From NCBI RefSeq assembly GCF_024693525.1, contig NZ_JAILKR010000051.1:1-62839 (forward strand): a stretch of DNA of 62,839 bases, given 5' to 3'. The position numbers and the translations under genes were made by a program. Below the pieces are notes generated by a model. It was not told the origin of the DNA, searched no databases, and worked only from the letters and a program-made list of their open reading frames with translations. Positions 50,528 through 58,536 of this stretch are shown here, piece after piece. This stretch comes from Selenomonas sp. Its GTDB lineage: Bacteria; Bacillota_C; Negativicutes; Selenomonadales; Selenomonadaceae. How positions within the stretch are numbered: the first letter of the stretch is position 1; each line of letters begins with the position of its first letter.

Positions 50528-51919
50528 ATGGAAAATAGCAACTCCACACCACTGGCGCAGCGGTTCACTATTTTTTCCCTGCTGCGCTTCGCCGCTCCTT
50601 CGATAGGCATGATGCTCGTCATCTCGCTCTACACGGTGACCGACGGCATCTTCATTGGCCGCTATGCCGGGGCGCTGGCCCTGGCAGCTTCCAATATCGT
50701 CTATCCAGTCATCAATCTGGTATTGGGACTGGCTATCATGCTGGCTTCAGGCGGGTCTGCCATCGTGGCGAAAAATCTAGGGGAAGGGCAGGTTGCCGCC
50801 GCCAACCATCGCTTTGCCTGGCTGACCGCAGCTGGGGCAGGGATTGCCCTTTGCCTCGCCTTAAGTGTTGGCCTGTTTCTCGCTCCCATCCTGGATTTCC
50901 TCGGCGCCAGTCCAGCAATGCTGGCTGACTGCCGCCTCTACCTCGGCATACTGCTGCCCTTCTTCCCGGCAGCAGCTCTAATGGTCATCTTCAATGCCTT
51001 TTATATCGCCGATGGCCGGCCCATCCAAGGCTTCCTCGTATCCGTTGCCAGCGGTATCACCAATGCCGCTCTGGACTACCTCTTTCTGGCTGAGTGGGAA
51101 CTCGGCATCAGCGGCGCGGCACTGGCCACCGGCATAGCCGACCTGCTGGCTGCCGGCATTGGCCTTATCTACTTCACACGCTTTAGCCGCACCCTGCATC
51201 TTCGCGCCTTCCGGCCAGAGCTTCCGGTTCTGAGCGCTGCCTGCAGCAATGGCGTCTCCGAACTCGTCACCCAGCTTTCCGTAGGGCTGGTGACCTTCCT
51301 GTTCAACCTTATCACCTTCCGCTGGGCCGGCGAAAGCGGCGTCGCCGCCATCTCAATTATCCTTTACGCAGAAATGCTGCTGACTTCTATTCTCATGGGC
51401 TTCACTAACGGTGTCGCCCCAATTTTCTCCTATCATTACGGCGCCCGCCACCACCAGGAACTGACCCGCCTGCTGAAAATCAGCCTCGGCATCATCACCA
51501 GCTTCAGTCTGCTGACCTTTGCCTCCTCCCGCCTGCTCGCCACGCCGCTCATCACGCTGTTCCTGCCGGATGGCGGTCCAGCCTTTACCCTGACGCTGTC
51601 GGGATTCCTGCTGTTTTCCCTGAGTTTCCTGCTCGTCGGCTTCAACCTTTTCGCCTCCGGCTTTTTCACCGCCCTGTCCAACGGCAAGACCTCTGCCCTG
51701 TTATCCTTCGTGCGCAATCTCGCAGGCATCGTGATTTTCCTCATGCTTCTGCCCCGCTATCTAGGTCTCCCAGGCGTATGGCTAGCCGTTCCCGCAGCAG
51801 ACCTTGCCGCCCTGCTGCTCACATTGTTCTGTCTCTATAATGAAAACCAGGCACTGCTGCAACGGCAAAAAGAACTTACCGCCAAATACAAAACCATCTT
51901 CTCCACCAAAGTTCTATGA
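50528..51919 (+). CDS. MATE family multidrug efflux transporter
   Basis: A 463-residue protein with 12 membrane segments. It starts LAQRFTIFSLLRFAAPSIGM and has two homologous halves (ISLYTVTDGIFIGRYAGALA, and VSELVTQLSVGLVTFLFNLI). It exports cationic drugs using Na+ or H+. ATG 50528 has GAAAGGAAAG upstream. It is expressed from the MerR-type promoter shared with the divergent regulator. Confidence 0.92.
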   Translation: MENSNSTPLAQRFTIFSLLRFAAPSIGMMLVISLYTVTDGIFIGRYAGALALAASNIVYPVINLVLGLAIMLASGGSAIVAKNLGEGQVAAANHRFAWLTAAGAGIALCLALSVGLFLAPILDFLGASPAMLADCRLYLGILLPFFPAAALMVIFNAFYIADGRPIQGFLVSVASGITNAALDYLFLAEWELGISGAALATGIADLLAAGIGLIYFTRFSRTLHLRAFRPELPVLSAACSNGVSELVTQLSVGLVTFLFNLITFRWAGESGVAAISIILYAEMLLTSILMGFTNGVAPIFSYHYGARHHQELTRLLKISLGIITSFSLLTFASSRLLATPLITLFLPDGGPAFTLTLSGFLLFSLSFLLVGFNLFASGFFTALSNGKTSALLSFVRNLAGIVIFLMLLPRYLGLPGVWLAVPAADLAALLLTLFCLYNENQALLQRQKELTAKYKTIFSTKVL

Positions 51920-51949
51920 TGCGATTTCGTGCAAACTCCGCTATACTAA

Positions 51950-51990
51950 AAAGCTCCACTAGCATAAAATCACGCAGTGGAGCTTTCTTT
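51950..51990. terminator. Terminator between MATE and panD
   Basis: AAAGCTCCACT pairs with AGTGGAGCTTT, flanked by A- and T-rich arms, between convergent genes. Confidence 0.8.
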
Positions 51991-51993
51991 ATC

Positions 51994-52377
51994 TTATTCG
52001 GTCTGTCCGTGGTACTCCACGTGGCGGACCTCTTTTATTTTGTTCTTTTCATCAACCATGACAACTTTGGGCTTATGTGCCTTGGCCTCGACTTCGTCGA
52101 AAAATGCATAGGCCATAATAATGACCACGTCCCCTACCTGGGCACAGCGCGCCGCCGCCCCATTGAGGCAAACGACGCCGGAACCGCGCGGCCCCGGTAT
52201 CGTATAGGTCTCCAGCCGCGCGCCGTTGTTGTTGTCCACCACCTGCACGCGTTCATTCGGAATGATGCCGGCCTTTTCCATTAGCTCTTCATCAATCGTA
52301 ATGCTGCCCATATACTGGAGATTTGCCTCCGTCACCGTTGCGCAGTGAATTTTCCCCTTTAACAAATTCAACATCAT
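51994..52377 (-). CDS. panD: Aspartate 1-decarboxylase
   Basis: A 127-residue pyruvoyl enzyme making beta-alanine for pantothenate and CoA. It has [20 protein letters not shown], with self-cleavage at the Gly-Ser of YMGSITID, then [20 protein letters not shown] and [19 protein letters not shown]. The start, ATG 52377 or 52374, lies right after the panC stop. It is third in the panS-panC-panD operon. Confidence 0.95.
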   Translation of the reverse strand: MMLNLLKGKIHCATVTEANLQYMGSITIDEELMEKAGIIPNERVQVVDNNNGARLETYTIPGPRGSGVVCLNGAAARCAQVGDVVIIMAYAFFDEVEAKAHKPKVVMVDEKNKIKEVRHVEYHGQTE

Positions 52378-52378
52378 A

Positions 52379-53236
52379 TTACGCGCTCTCCTTCCCCAGA
52401 ATGGTATTGTCAATCAAGCGAGTCTTGCCAATTTTCACCGCAATGGCCAGCAGTGCCGGTTCTGCCACCGTGTACATGGGCGTAAGGCCCGGGAACGAAT
52501 ACAAATCTACATAATCCACCGCTGCCAGAGGCTCATCGTTAAGGGTGTTCTTTACCACCGACTTCAGTTTTTCCACATTGCGCTCCCCATGCGCATAGGC
52601 TTCCTCTGCCCGCTTCAAACTACGGGAGAGCACCAGAGCCGCTTCCTTCTCCTCAGCGGACAGGTACTGGTTGCGTGAGCTGCGGGCAAGGCCGCTTTCC
52701 TCACGGACAATCGGAACCATATGGATATGGACGTTGAGGTTCAGATCCTCCACGAAGCGGCGAATAACTACCACCTGCTGGGCGTCCTTCTGTCCAAAGA
52801 AGGCCTCATCGGCGCGCGCCAGATTGATGAGCTTCGTCACGACAGTCGCAACCCCGCGGAAATGGCCAGGACGCTGGGCACCACAGAGTTTATCGGTAAT
52901 CTCACCCTCCACCGTCACATACGTTGAAAAGCCCTCCGGATACATCTCCTCCGGCTCTGGATGGAATACCGCATCCACGGATACGGACTCCAGCTTTTCG
53001 CAATCGGCCTCAAACCGGCGCGGATATGCCTCGTAATCCTCATTGGGACCAAACTGAACCGGATTTACGAAAACCGAAGCAATGACAATATCGCAGGTTT
53101 CCCGTGCCTTCCGCATCAGCGTCAGATGCCCCTCATGCAAGGCCCCCATCGTCGGCACTAAACCGATTTTCTTCCCAGCAGCTTTTATTTCCTTGGCATA
53201 AGCCTGAATTTCTTTGACGGTACGTAAAATTTTCAT
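52379..53236 (-). CDS. panC: Pantothenate synthetase
   Basis: A 285-residue ligase joining pantoate and beta-alanine with ATP. Motifs present: [20 protein letters not shown] (HxGH), [35 protein letters not shown] and [19 protein letters not shown]. It lies 23 bases after the panS-like transporter and 1 base before panD. panB and panE, which supply pantoate, are absent from the window. Confidence 0.96.
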   Translation of the reverse strand: MKILRTVKEIQAYAKEIKAAGKKIGLVPTMGALHEGHLTLMRKARETCDIVIASVFVNPVQFGPNEDYEAYPRRFEADCEKLESVSVDAVFHPEPEEMYPEGFSTYVTVEGEITDKLCGAQRPGHFRGVATVVTKLINLARADEAFFGQKDAQQVVVIRRFVEDLNLNVHIHMVPIVREESGLARSSRNQYLSAEEKEAALVLSRSLKRAEEAYAHGERNVEKLKSVVKNTLNDEPLAAVDYVDLYSFPGLTPMYTVAEPALLAIAVKIGKTRLIDNTILGKESA

Positions 53237-53259
53237 GATTGCTTCCCCTCTTTGTACGA

Positions 53260-54204
53260 TTAAGCATTAACTGCCTTTAATTCTTCCTTTTCTTCCTTGC
53301 GGACAAAATAATTTGCCACCAGGGACCCCGACACATTATGCCAGACGCTGAAAATTGCCCCGGGAATAGCCGCCGCTGGGTTGAAGTACAGGATGGCAAG
53401 ACTAGCTGCCATTCCCGAGTTCTGCATCCCCACCTCAATGGCCACGGTCCGTGCCTTCCGCGAATCCAAATGACAGGCCCAGGCCATAAAATAACCCAGC
53501 AACAGCCCAAAACCGTTATGCAGGATGACCAGACCGAACATCAATAGGCCAACTTCCACCAGCTTGTCAGCCGACAGGGCCACCACACAGCCCACCAGCA
53601 GTACGATGCAAACCACCGATACCAGCGGCATAACCGGCATAATGCGCTCAACCTGGCGCTCGGCGAAATGGTGGATGGCCAAGCCTAACAGCACCGGTGC
53701 CAAAACCATCTCGGCTATGGAAATCATCATGGCCGTAAAGGAAACATTTACCCAGGCATCGGCCAAAAACCAGGTCAGTGCCGGCGTGACAATCGGCGCT
53801 AACAGCGTCGTCGTCATGGTCATGGATACCGACAAGGCCACATCCCCCTTCGCCAAATAAGCGATGACATTTGAAGCCGTTCCCCCGGGACAAGTTCCCA
53901 CGAGAATAACCCCCACCGCTAATTCCGGCGGCAGCTGAAAAACCTTCACGAGGCCATAGGCCACCAAGGGCATGATGAGAAACTGCGCCGCTACACCGAG
54001 CCCCACCTGCCACGGAGCCTTAATCACATTGCGGAAATCCTCTACCCGTAAAGTCATGCCCATTCCAAACATGACCACGCCCAGCATCCAGGAAACATAC
54101 GGCCCCACCCAGGTCAGGGTTTCCGGGGCCACAGCCCCCAGCACCCCCACAGCAATAACCAGCAGTGCCAGGTTATCCACCAGCAGCTTGATGATTTTCT
54201 TCAA
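53260..54204 (-). CDS. panS: Bile acid:sodium symporter (BASS) family transporter, PanS-like
   Basis: A 314-residue protein with about ten helices. Family segments: VSWMLGVVMFGMGMTLRVED, GVILVGTCPGGTASNVIAYL and GMQNSGMAASLAILYFNP. The Salmonella BASS protein PanS imports pantoate/ketopantoate. Placement directly before panC and panD on the same strand supports that role here. The TTG start (54204) has AAGGAGG 8 bases upstream. A leader with two terminators precedes it. Confidence 0.85.
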   Translation of the reverse strand: MKKIIKLLVDNLALLVIAVGVLGAVAPETLTWVGPYVSWMLGVVMFGMGMTLRVEDFRNVIKAPWQVGLGVAAQFLIMPLVAYGLVKVFQLPPELAVGVILVGTCPGGTASNVIAYLAKGDVALSVSMTMTTTLLAPIVTPALTWFLADAWVNVSFTAMMISIAEMVLAPVLLGLAIHHFAERQVERIMPVMPLVSVVCIVLLVGCVVALSADKLVEVGLLMFGLVILHNGFGLLLGYFMAWACHLDSRKARTVAIEVGMQNSGMAASLAILYFNPAAAIPGAIFSVWHNVSGSLVANYFVRKEEKEELKAVNA

Positions 54205-54264
54205 CAGAAAAACCTCCTTAAAAATATAAAATTTTTCGAGGCAAAAGAGCGCATAAGCAAATGG

Positions 54265-54430
54265 TCCGGAAAATCAAAAACGCGCCGCTCAGGGAGACCT
54301 GAAAGGCGCGCAAAAAAGCCCATAATCAAAAAATTATCGGGAAGTCGCACGGGTGTCCTCTCTGTCTCAGTCCCTAGGATCTAAGCAGTTCACAACCGAA
54401 GCGTATTCGATTTTAAACCGGAAAAGTATA
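54265..54430 (-). promoter_or_regulatory. Structured leader of the panS-panC-panD operon with two tandem terminators
   Basis: On the minus strand, upstream of panS, one hairpin (54318-54341, arms GCCCATAAT/ATTATCGGG) is followed by TTTTTT. A second (54281-54310, arms CGCGCC/GGCGCG enclosing TCAGG/CCTGA) is followed by TTTTT. The preceding ~90 bases can fold (UCGG/CCGA, UUGUG/UGCGA, CUUAG/CUAGG). The arrangement suggests attenuation, perhaps a riboswitch sensing a CoA-pathway compound. I could not match it to a known class. Confidence 0.55.
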
Positions 54431-54513
54431 ACTCACCATCGTGATGTCATCTTTTGCCAACAACCTTATGCTAGCACAAACAGGCAAAAAACTCAAATCA
54501 ACACCACCGCCAT

Positions 54514-54632
54514 TTATCCACATATTCTATCCACAATCCTGTGGATATTGTGGATAAACTCCTCATCAAAACCTAGTAACGGCTAATTTATGCACCAAAA
54601 AGGGGGATTAATCCCCCTTTTCCTGTGGATAA
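54514..54632. other. Cluster of five DnaA boxes
   Basis: TTATCCACA at 54514-54522, CTATCCACA at 54527-54535, and on the minus strand ATATCCACA at 54540-54548, TTATCCACA at 54549-54557 and TTATCCACA at 54624-54632. Three match the consensus exactly and two have one change. The first four occupy 44 bases with starts 13, 13 and 9 bases apart. A perfect palindrome (54598-54621, AAGGGGGATT arm) and AACCTTA-GTA-TAAGGTT (near 54632) lie beside them. Confidence 0.75.
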
Positions 54633-54745
54633 CCTTAGTATAAGGTTAATTTTCGTCTAATAAATGACACAAGACCGTTTAATTCCTATCCTTTATACTT
54701 AGCTCAGAATATCAAGCAGGGATTGCATCGAAGGAGTGATTATAC

Positions 54746-56164
54746 ATGAAATGGAATTATGAAAAAAAATACCGCCAGCTGGCGGCAATAATGGCCCTCG
54801 CGCTGACGGCCAGCGCAGGAGGTGCGGCCTTCTGCTCAGCCCAGGACATCGCGAATCAGCCCCTCTCTGTCAATCTGGATGGCGCTATTCCAGCTCCACC
54901 GGAGGAACAGTCAGCCCTAGGTGCTCCACCCCAAGGTCCAGGAATGCCACCAGCCCCAGGACAGGAGCAACAGGATGCCTCCAAACTCACAGCCCATCTT
55001 ATCAGCGACCACGAAGCGGGCACCTATGATAACCAAACCATCACGGCATCTTCCGCCGATGAAAATGCCTTTTTGGCCCGCAACGGTGCCACCGTCACCT
55101 TGACCAACTCTACCCTTTGCAAAACGGGCGATTCCAGTGACGTAGATGCCAGCAATTTCTCTGGACAGAATGCGGTCTTCCTGTCGAGCAACAGCATCGC
55201 TACCCTGTCCAATCTCAAGCTCGATTCCAATGCCGATGGGGCAAATGCCATCTTTTCCACCGGCGAAAAGAGCATCGTCAATGTGAACCATGTAGTTATC
55301 CACACCAAAAACAATTCCTCCCGCGGACTTGATGCCACCTATGGCGGTACCATTCACGCCAAGGATGTAGAAATCACCACGGAAGGCGCTCACTGCGGGG
55401 CCCTGGCCACTGATCGCGGGGAGGGCAATGTCATCGTCGAAAACGCGAAAATCGTCACCTCCGGCGAAGGCAGCCCCTGCATCTACTCAACAGGCAATAT
55501 CCAGCTTACTAACGGCACAGGCGAGGCCATGGGCAGTGAAATTGCCGTTGTCGAAGGCAAGAACTCGATTACGCTCAACAATGCCCATCTCACTGGCCAC
55601 ACCAAACACGGCATCATGCTCTACCAGAGTTTTTCCGGTGATGCCGGCGTTGGCGAAGCCAAATTCACCGCCAAGAATTCCATCCTCACCAACAAATCGG
55701 ATGGACCGATGTTCTATATCACCAATACCACAGCTACTGCCAACTTGGACAGCACCCAGCTAATCCAGGACGGGGATGTACTGATTCAGGCTGCCAGCGA
55801 CCGCTGGGGCAACGAAGGGAGAAATGGTGGCAGCTTTACCCTAAATGCCACCCGTCAGGAGCTCAAAGGGAAAATCCTCGCGAACACCATCAGTCAGGTC
55901 ACCTTGAACCTCCAAAGCGGCAGTCATTGGACCGGCTCCTTCAACGAGGACTACACCGCCGATGCAGCAGTCTTGAATCTAGCTAAGGACGCAGTTTGGG
56001 AGGTTACCGGCAATTCTTATCTCACCACCATCAGCGACGCTGATATGACCTTCAGCAACATCAATAGCAACGGCCACAAAATCTACTATGACAAAAAAGC
56101 CAATCCAAATCTCGGCGGAAAAACCTACAAACTCCCCGGTGGCGGAAAATTAATAGCAAAATAA
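54746..56164 (+). CDS. Exported beta-helix-like (adhesin/autotransporter-style) protein
   Basis: A 472-residue protein with a signal peptide (LAAIMALALTASAGGAAFCS, cleavage near residue 33). A Pro/Gln-rich linker (PPEEQSALGAPPQGPGMPPA) follows. Then come many short parallel-strand repeats of the beta-helix type (ENAFLARNGATVTLTNSTL, AVFLSSNSIATLSNLKLDS, NSITLNNAHLTGHTKHGIML). There is no recognisable translocator barrel, so it is probably secreted or surface-bound. GAAGGAGTG precedes the ATG. Similar proteins occur as adhesin-like proteins in gut Negativicutes, though I cannot assign function. Confidence 0.72.
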   Translation: MKWNYEKKYRQLAAIMALALTASAGGAAFCSAQDIANQPLSVNLDGAIPAPPEEQSALGAPPQGPGMPPAPGQEQQDASKLTAHLISDHEAGTYDNQTITASSADENAFLARNGATVTLTNSTLCKTGDSSDVDASNFSGQNAVFLSSNSIATLSNLKLDSNADGANAIFSTGEKSIVNVNHVVIHTKNNSSRGLDATYGGTIHAKDVEITTEGAHCGALATDRGEGNVIVENAKIVTSGEGSPCIYSTGNIQLTNGTGEAMGSEIAVVEGKNSITLNNAHLTGHTKHGIMLYQSFSGDAGVGEAKFTAKNSILTNKSDGPMFYITNTTATANLDSTQLIQDGDVLIQAASDRWGNEGRNGGSFTLNATRQELKGKILANTISQVTLNLQSGSHWTGSFNEDYTADAAVLNLAKDAVWEVTGNSYLTTISDADMTFSNINSNGHKIYYDKKANPNLGGKTYKLPGGGKLIAK

Positions 56165-56951
56165 AAAGAGACTGTGAAAATCGCTTTTTATTGGCATAAA
56201 ATATAAACGCCTCCATAAGTTAGATTGATTAATCTAACTTATGGAGGCGTTTTCGAATTTATCCACTCACTTTTTACAAATTACAGTTTGTAGGTTACAC
56301 GAATCTCATTCGAAGCAGCTCTTCGCCGCCGCTAGGAGCAGTGCCAACACTACGCGGGAGATGTTTTTCTAAACGAAATTTTTATCCTTAATTAAGCATC
56401 GAAAAAGTTGCAAAACGCGCTTCGCTTGAACGATAGCAATTTTTCGACGAACGGTGAGGATAAAAATTTCGTTCTTCACGAAAAACATCAAACGCTTCGT
56501 TTATGGCACTGCCCCTAGCGGCGGCTGACTTTTGGAACTAAAAGCCTTCCCCAGAGGGGAAGGCAGTTTTGTGCCGACTCTAACCGAGGCGGCGGGGGCC
56601 CCAGTACCATAAGCGTAGCCTTGACGTTCCGCGTGAAGCAAGAAAATTTTGCCTGCGTTCTCGTTGGAAAAGCAGTTTCGTCCAAGCGAAGCGCGTTTAA
56701 CTGTTTTCCAACTCTTAATTAAAAGGCAAAAATTTCTTGTAGCGGGTTGTCACCGGTGGAGCGTTGGTACTGGGGGCCCCGCCGCCGGCGATTTGTCTCG
56801 AACACGAACTTGGTAATGCTACCCTACAAACTGTAATTGGTAAAAGTTCGTTGATAAATTCGTAAAAGCCTCCATAAGGTAAATCAATCTACCTTATGGA
56901 GGCTTTTACGAATTTATGTCAATATAAAGGGATTTTTCACAGTCCCTTTTT
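56165..56951. repeat. Super-palindrome: nested inverted repeats, ~780 bp, non-coding
   Basis: All levels share one centre near 56555. Outer pair: GACTGTGAAAATC (56170) with GATTTTTCACAGTC (56931). Hairpins near each end: 22-bp perfect stem (56205-56252) and 28-bp perfect stem (56854-56917). Inner pair: 16-bp exact (56279-56294 with 56823-56838). Each arm is itself a large hairpin, closed by 22-base near-exact arms (56325-56346/56504-56525 and 56588-56609/56765-56786) with further stems inside. The centre is CCTTCCCC-AGAG-GGGAAGG. No credible ORF is seen. Confidence 0.88.
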
Positions 56952-56957
56952 TGTTGT

Positions 56958-58442
56958 TTATTTGATTTTACCAGCCTGGAATTCGGTCAGGATGGTCTTT
57001 TTCGCGATTTTGCCGGTGGTGGTACGTGGCAGTTTGTCCATGATATGGAATTCGCGCGGAATCTTGTAGAGGGCCAGGTTGGCCTGCAGGAACTTCTTGA
57101 GTTCACGGACGTTGACCGTGCAGCCTTCCTGAACGCTGTAGAAGCAGGCACCGGCCTGGCCGCGGAGTTTATCTTCGATACCGACAACCGCTGCTTCGTA
57201 GATGCCCGGGAACTGGTAGATGAGCTCTTCGACTTCGCGCGGATAGATGTTTTCGCCCATGCTGATAATCATATCCTTGATGCGGTCGACGATGAAGAGA
57301 TAGCCGTCTTCATCGGCGCGGGCAACGTCGCCGGTGTGGAACCAGCCGCCGCGCATGGCGTCGTGGGTGACATCCGGCAGATTCCAGTAGCCGAGCATGA
57401 CGTTGTCGCCTTTTACGACCAGCTCGCCGGCCTCACCCTGCGGAACGTCGTTGCCTTCGGCATCGATGAGGCGCCATTTGAGTCCCGGTACAATCGGGCC
57501 GCAGGAGCCAACTTTCGGTTTTTCCGGCGGGTTCATGGTGACAACGGGCGACGTCTCGGAGAGGCCATAGCCCTCGCAGATATCGACGCCGAATTTGCCC
57601 ATGAAGTCCTGCTGGATTTTGAGGGGCAGGGTGGTGCCGCCGCTGACGACGAGGCGCACCGTCTTCATATCCTCTTCGCTGGCCAGCTTCGTCAGCAGGC
57701 TGCAGATAGAGGGAACGATGTAGAGATCCGTAACCTTTTCGTCGCGGATGGTGCTGATGGTCTCTTTCGGCGTGAAGGAGTCGAGGATGACAACCGTTGC
57801 ACCGACGCTGAAGGGATAGAATACCGAGCAGGTCAGGCCGAATACGTGATACATTGGCAGGACGCAGAGAACGGTGTGCTCGGCCTTGCAGCCCATGAAG
57901 GACATCTGACGCGTGTTAGCCACGACATTGCGGTGCGAGAGCACAGCGCCTTTGGGATTGCCCGTGGTGCCGGACGTGTAGATGATTTCGCAGGGATTGT
58001 CCTCGCTGAAATACTCAGTCAGGACCGGCGCGGTGGGAATGCCGTCTTTCTTCTGGCCGATGTTGCGGATATCCATCTGGGTGACCTTGAGGTTGCAGCG
58101 CAGCTGGGCCATCGCGTCGGCCAGGTTCAGTGGCTGATAGGTCAGTACCGTTTCGATGCCGGCATCCTTGATGATGTAGGCAATCTCGCGGCTGCTGAGC
58201 TGGAAGTTGATGGGCACGACGATGGCGCCCAGGGAGGTGATGCCCATGAAGGCAAAGACGAACTCGGCGCTGTTGCGCGTGAACAGGCCGACGCGGTCGC
58301 CCTGGCGGACACCGGCAGCATAGAGCCGGTCGCGGCAGTTGTTCACGCATTCCTGGAATTCTGTATAGGTGAAGCGGCGCTCGTGGTCAACGATGGCCAA
58401 GGCGTCAGGTGCACCCTGACGAATAAGGTCATGAATAAACAT
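56958..58442 (-). CDS. Long-chain fatty acid--CoA ligase (AMP-binding family)
   Basis: A 494-residue adenylate-forming enzyme. It has the P-loop IIYTSGTTGNPKGAVLSHRN, motif GYGLSETSPVV, the hinge FHTGDVARADEDGYLFIVDR and a C-terminal PRTTTGKIAKKTI with the catalytic Lys. It activates a carboxylic acid, probably a fatty acid, to its CoA ester. The precise chain length is not predictable. It is a single gene ending just beside the super-palindrome. Confidence 0.9.
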   Translation of the reverse strand: MFIHDLIRQGAPDALAIVDHERRFTYTEFQECVNNCRDRLYAAGVRQGDRVGLFTRNSAEFVFAFMGITSLGAIVVPINFQLSSREIAYIIKDAGIETVLTYQPLNLADAMAQLRCNLKVTQMDIRNIGQKKDGIPTAPVLTEYFSEDNPCEIIYTSGTTGNPKGAVLSHRNVVANTRQMSFMGCKAEHTVLCVLPMYHVFGLTCSVFYPFSVGATVVILDSFTPKETISTIRDEKVTDLYIVPSICSLLTKLASEEDMKTVRLVVSGGTTLPLKIQQDFMGKFGVDICEGYGLSETSPVVTMNPPEKPKVGSCGPIVPGLKWRLIDAEGNDVPQGEAGELVVKGDNVMLGYWNLPDVTHDAMRGGWFHTGDVARADEDGYLFIVDRIKDMIISMGENIYPREVEELIYQFPGIYEAAVVGIEDKLRGQAGACFYSVQEGCTVNVRELKKFLQANLALYKIPREFHIMDKLPRTTTGKIAKKTILTEFQAGKIK

Positions 58443-58536
58443 TTCATCACTCTTTCTTTCTGTTTCAAAAAAATACGGGCAGGTTTTCTGCTTGCGTTAA
58501 TTTTATACTAGGTACTAATTTTTGTCAAAGCAAAAA

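Noticed and set aside
54343..54400. TPP-riboswitch-like words (CUGAGA, ACCC, GAUAAU) in the pan leader
   Set aside because: The order is suggestive but the GAUAAU forms a terminator stem, the conserved GAACCUGAU-type helix is missing, and the gene is not a thiamine gene.
54514..54632. Calling this region oriC outright
   Set aside because: No dnaA, dnaN or rpmH nearby, no clear gene-orientation switch and only a weak hand-counted skew. Kept as a DnaA-box cluster.
56165..56951. Insertion sequence
   Set aside because: Terminal inverted repeats exist but there is no transposase ORF, and I could not see target-site duplications; treated as a non-coding palindrome.
57045..58511. 488-codon open frame on the plus strand opposite the acyl-CoA ligase
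   Set aside because: The minus strand encodes a canonical AMP-binding enzyme with all motifs; the opposite frame is a long antisense shadow of GC-rich codons.
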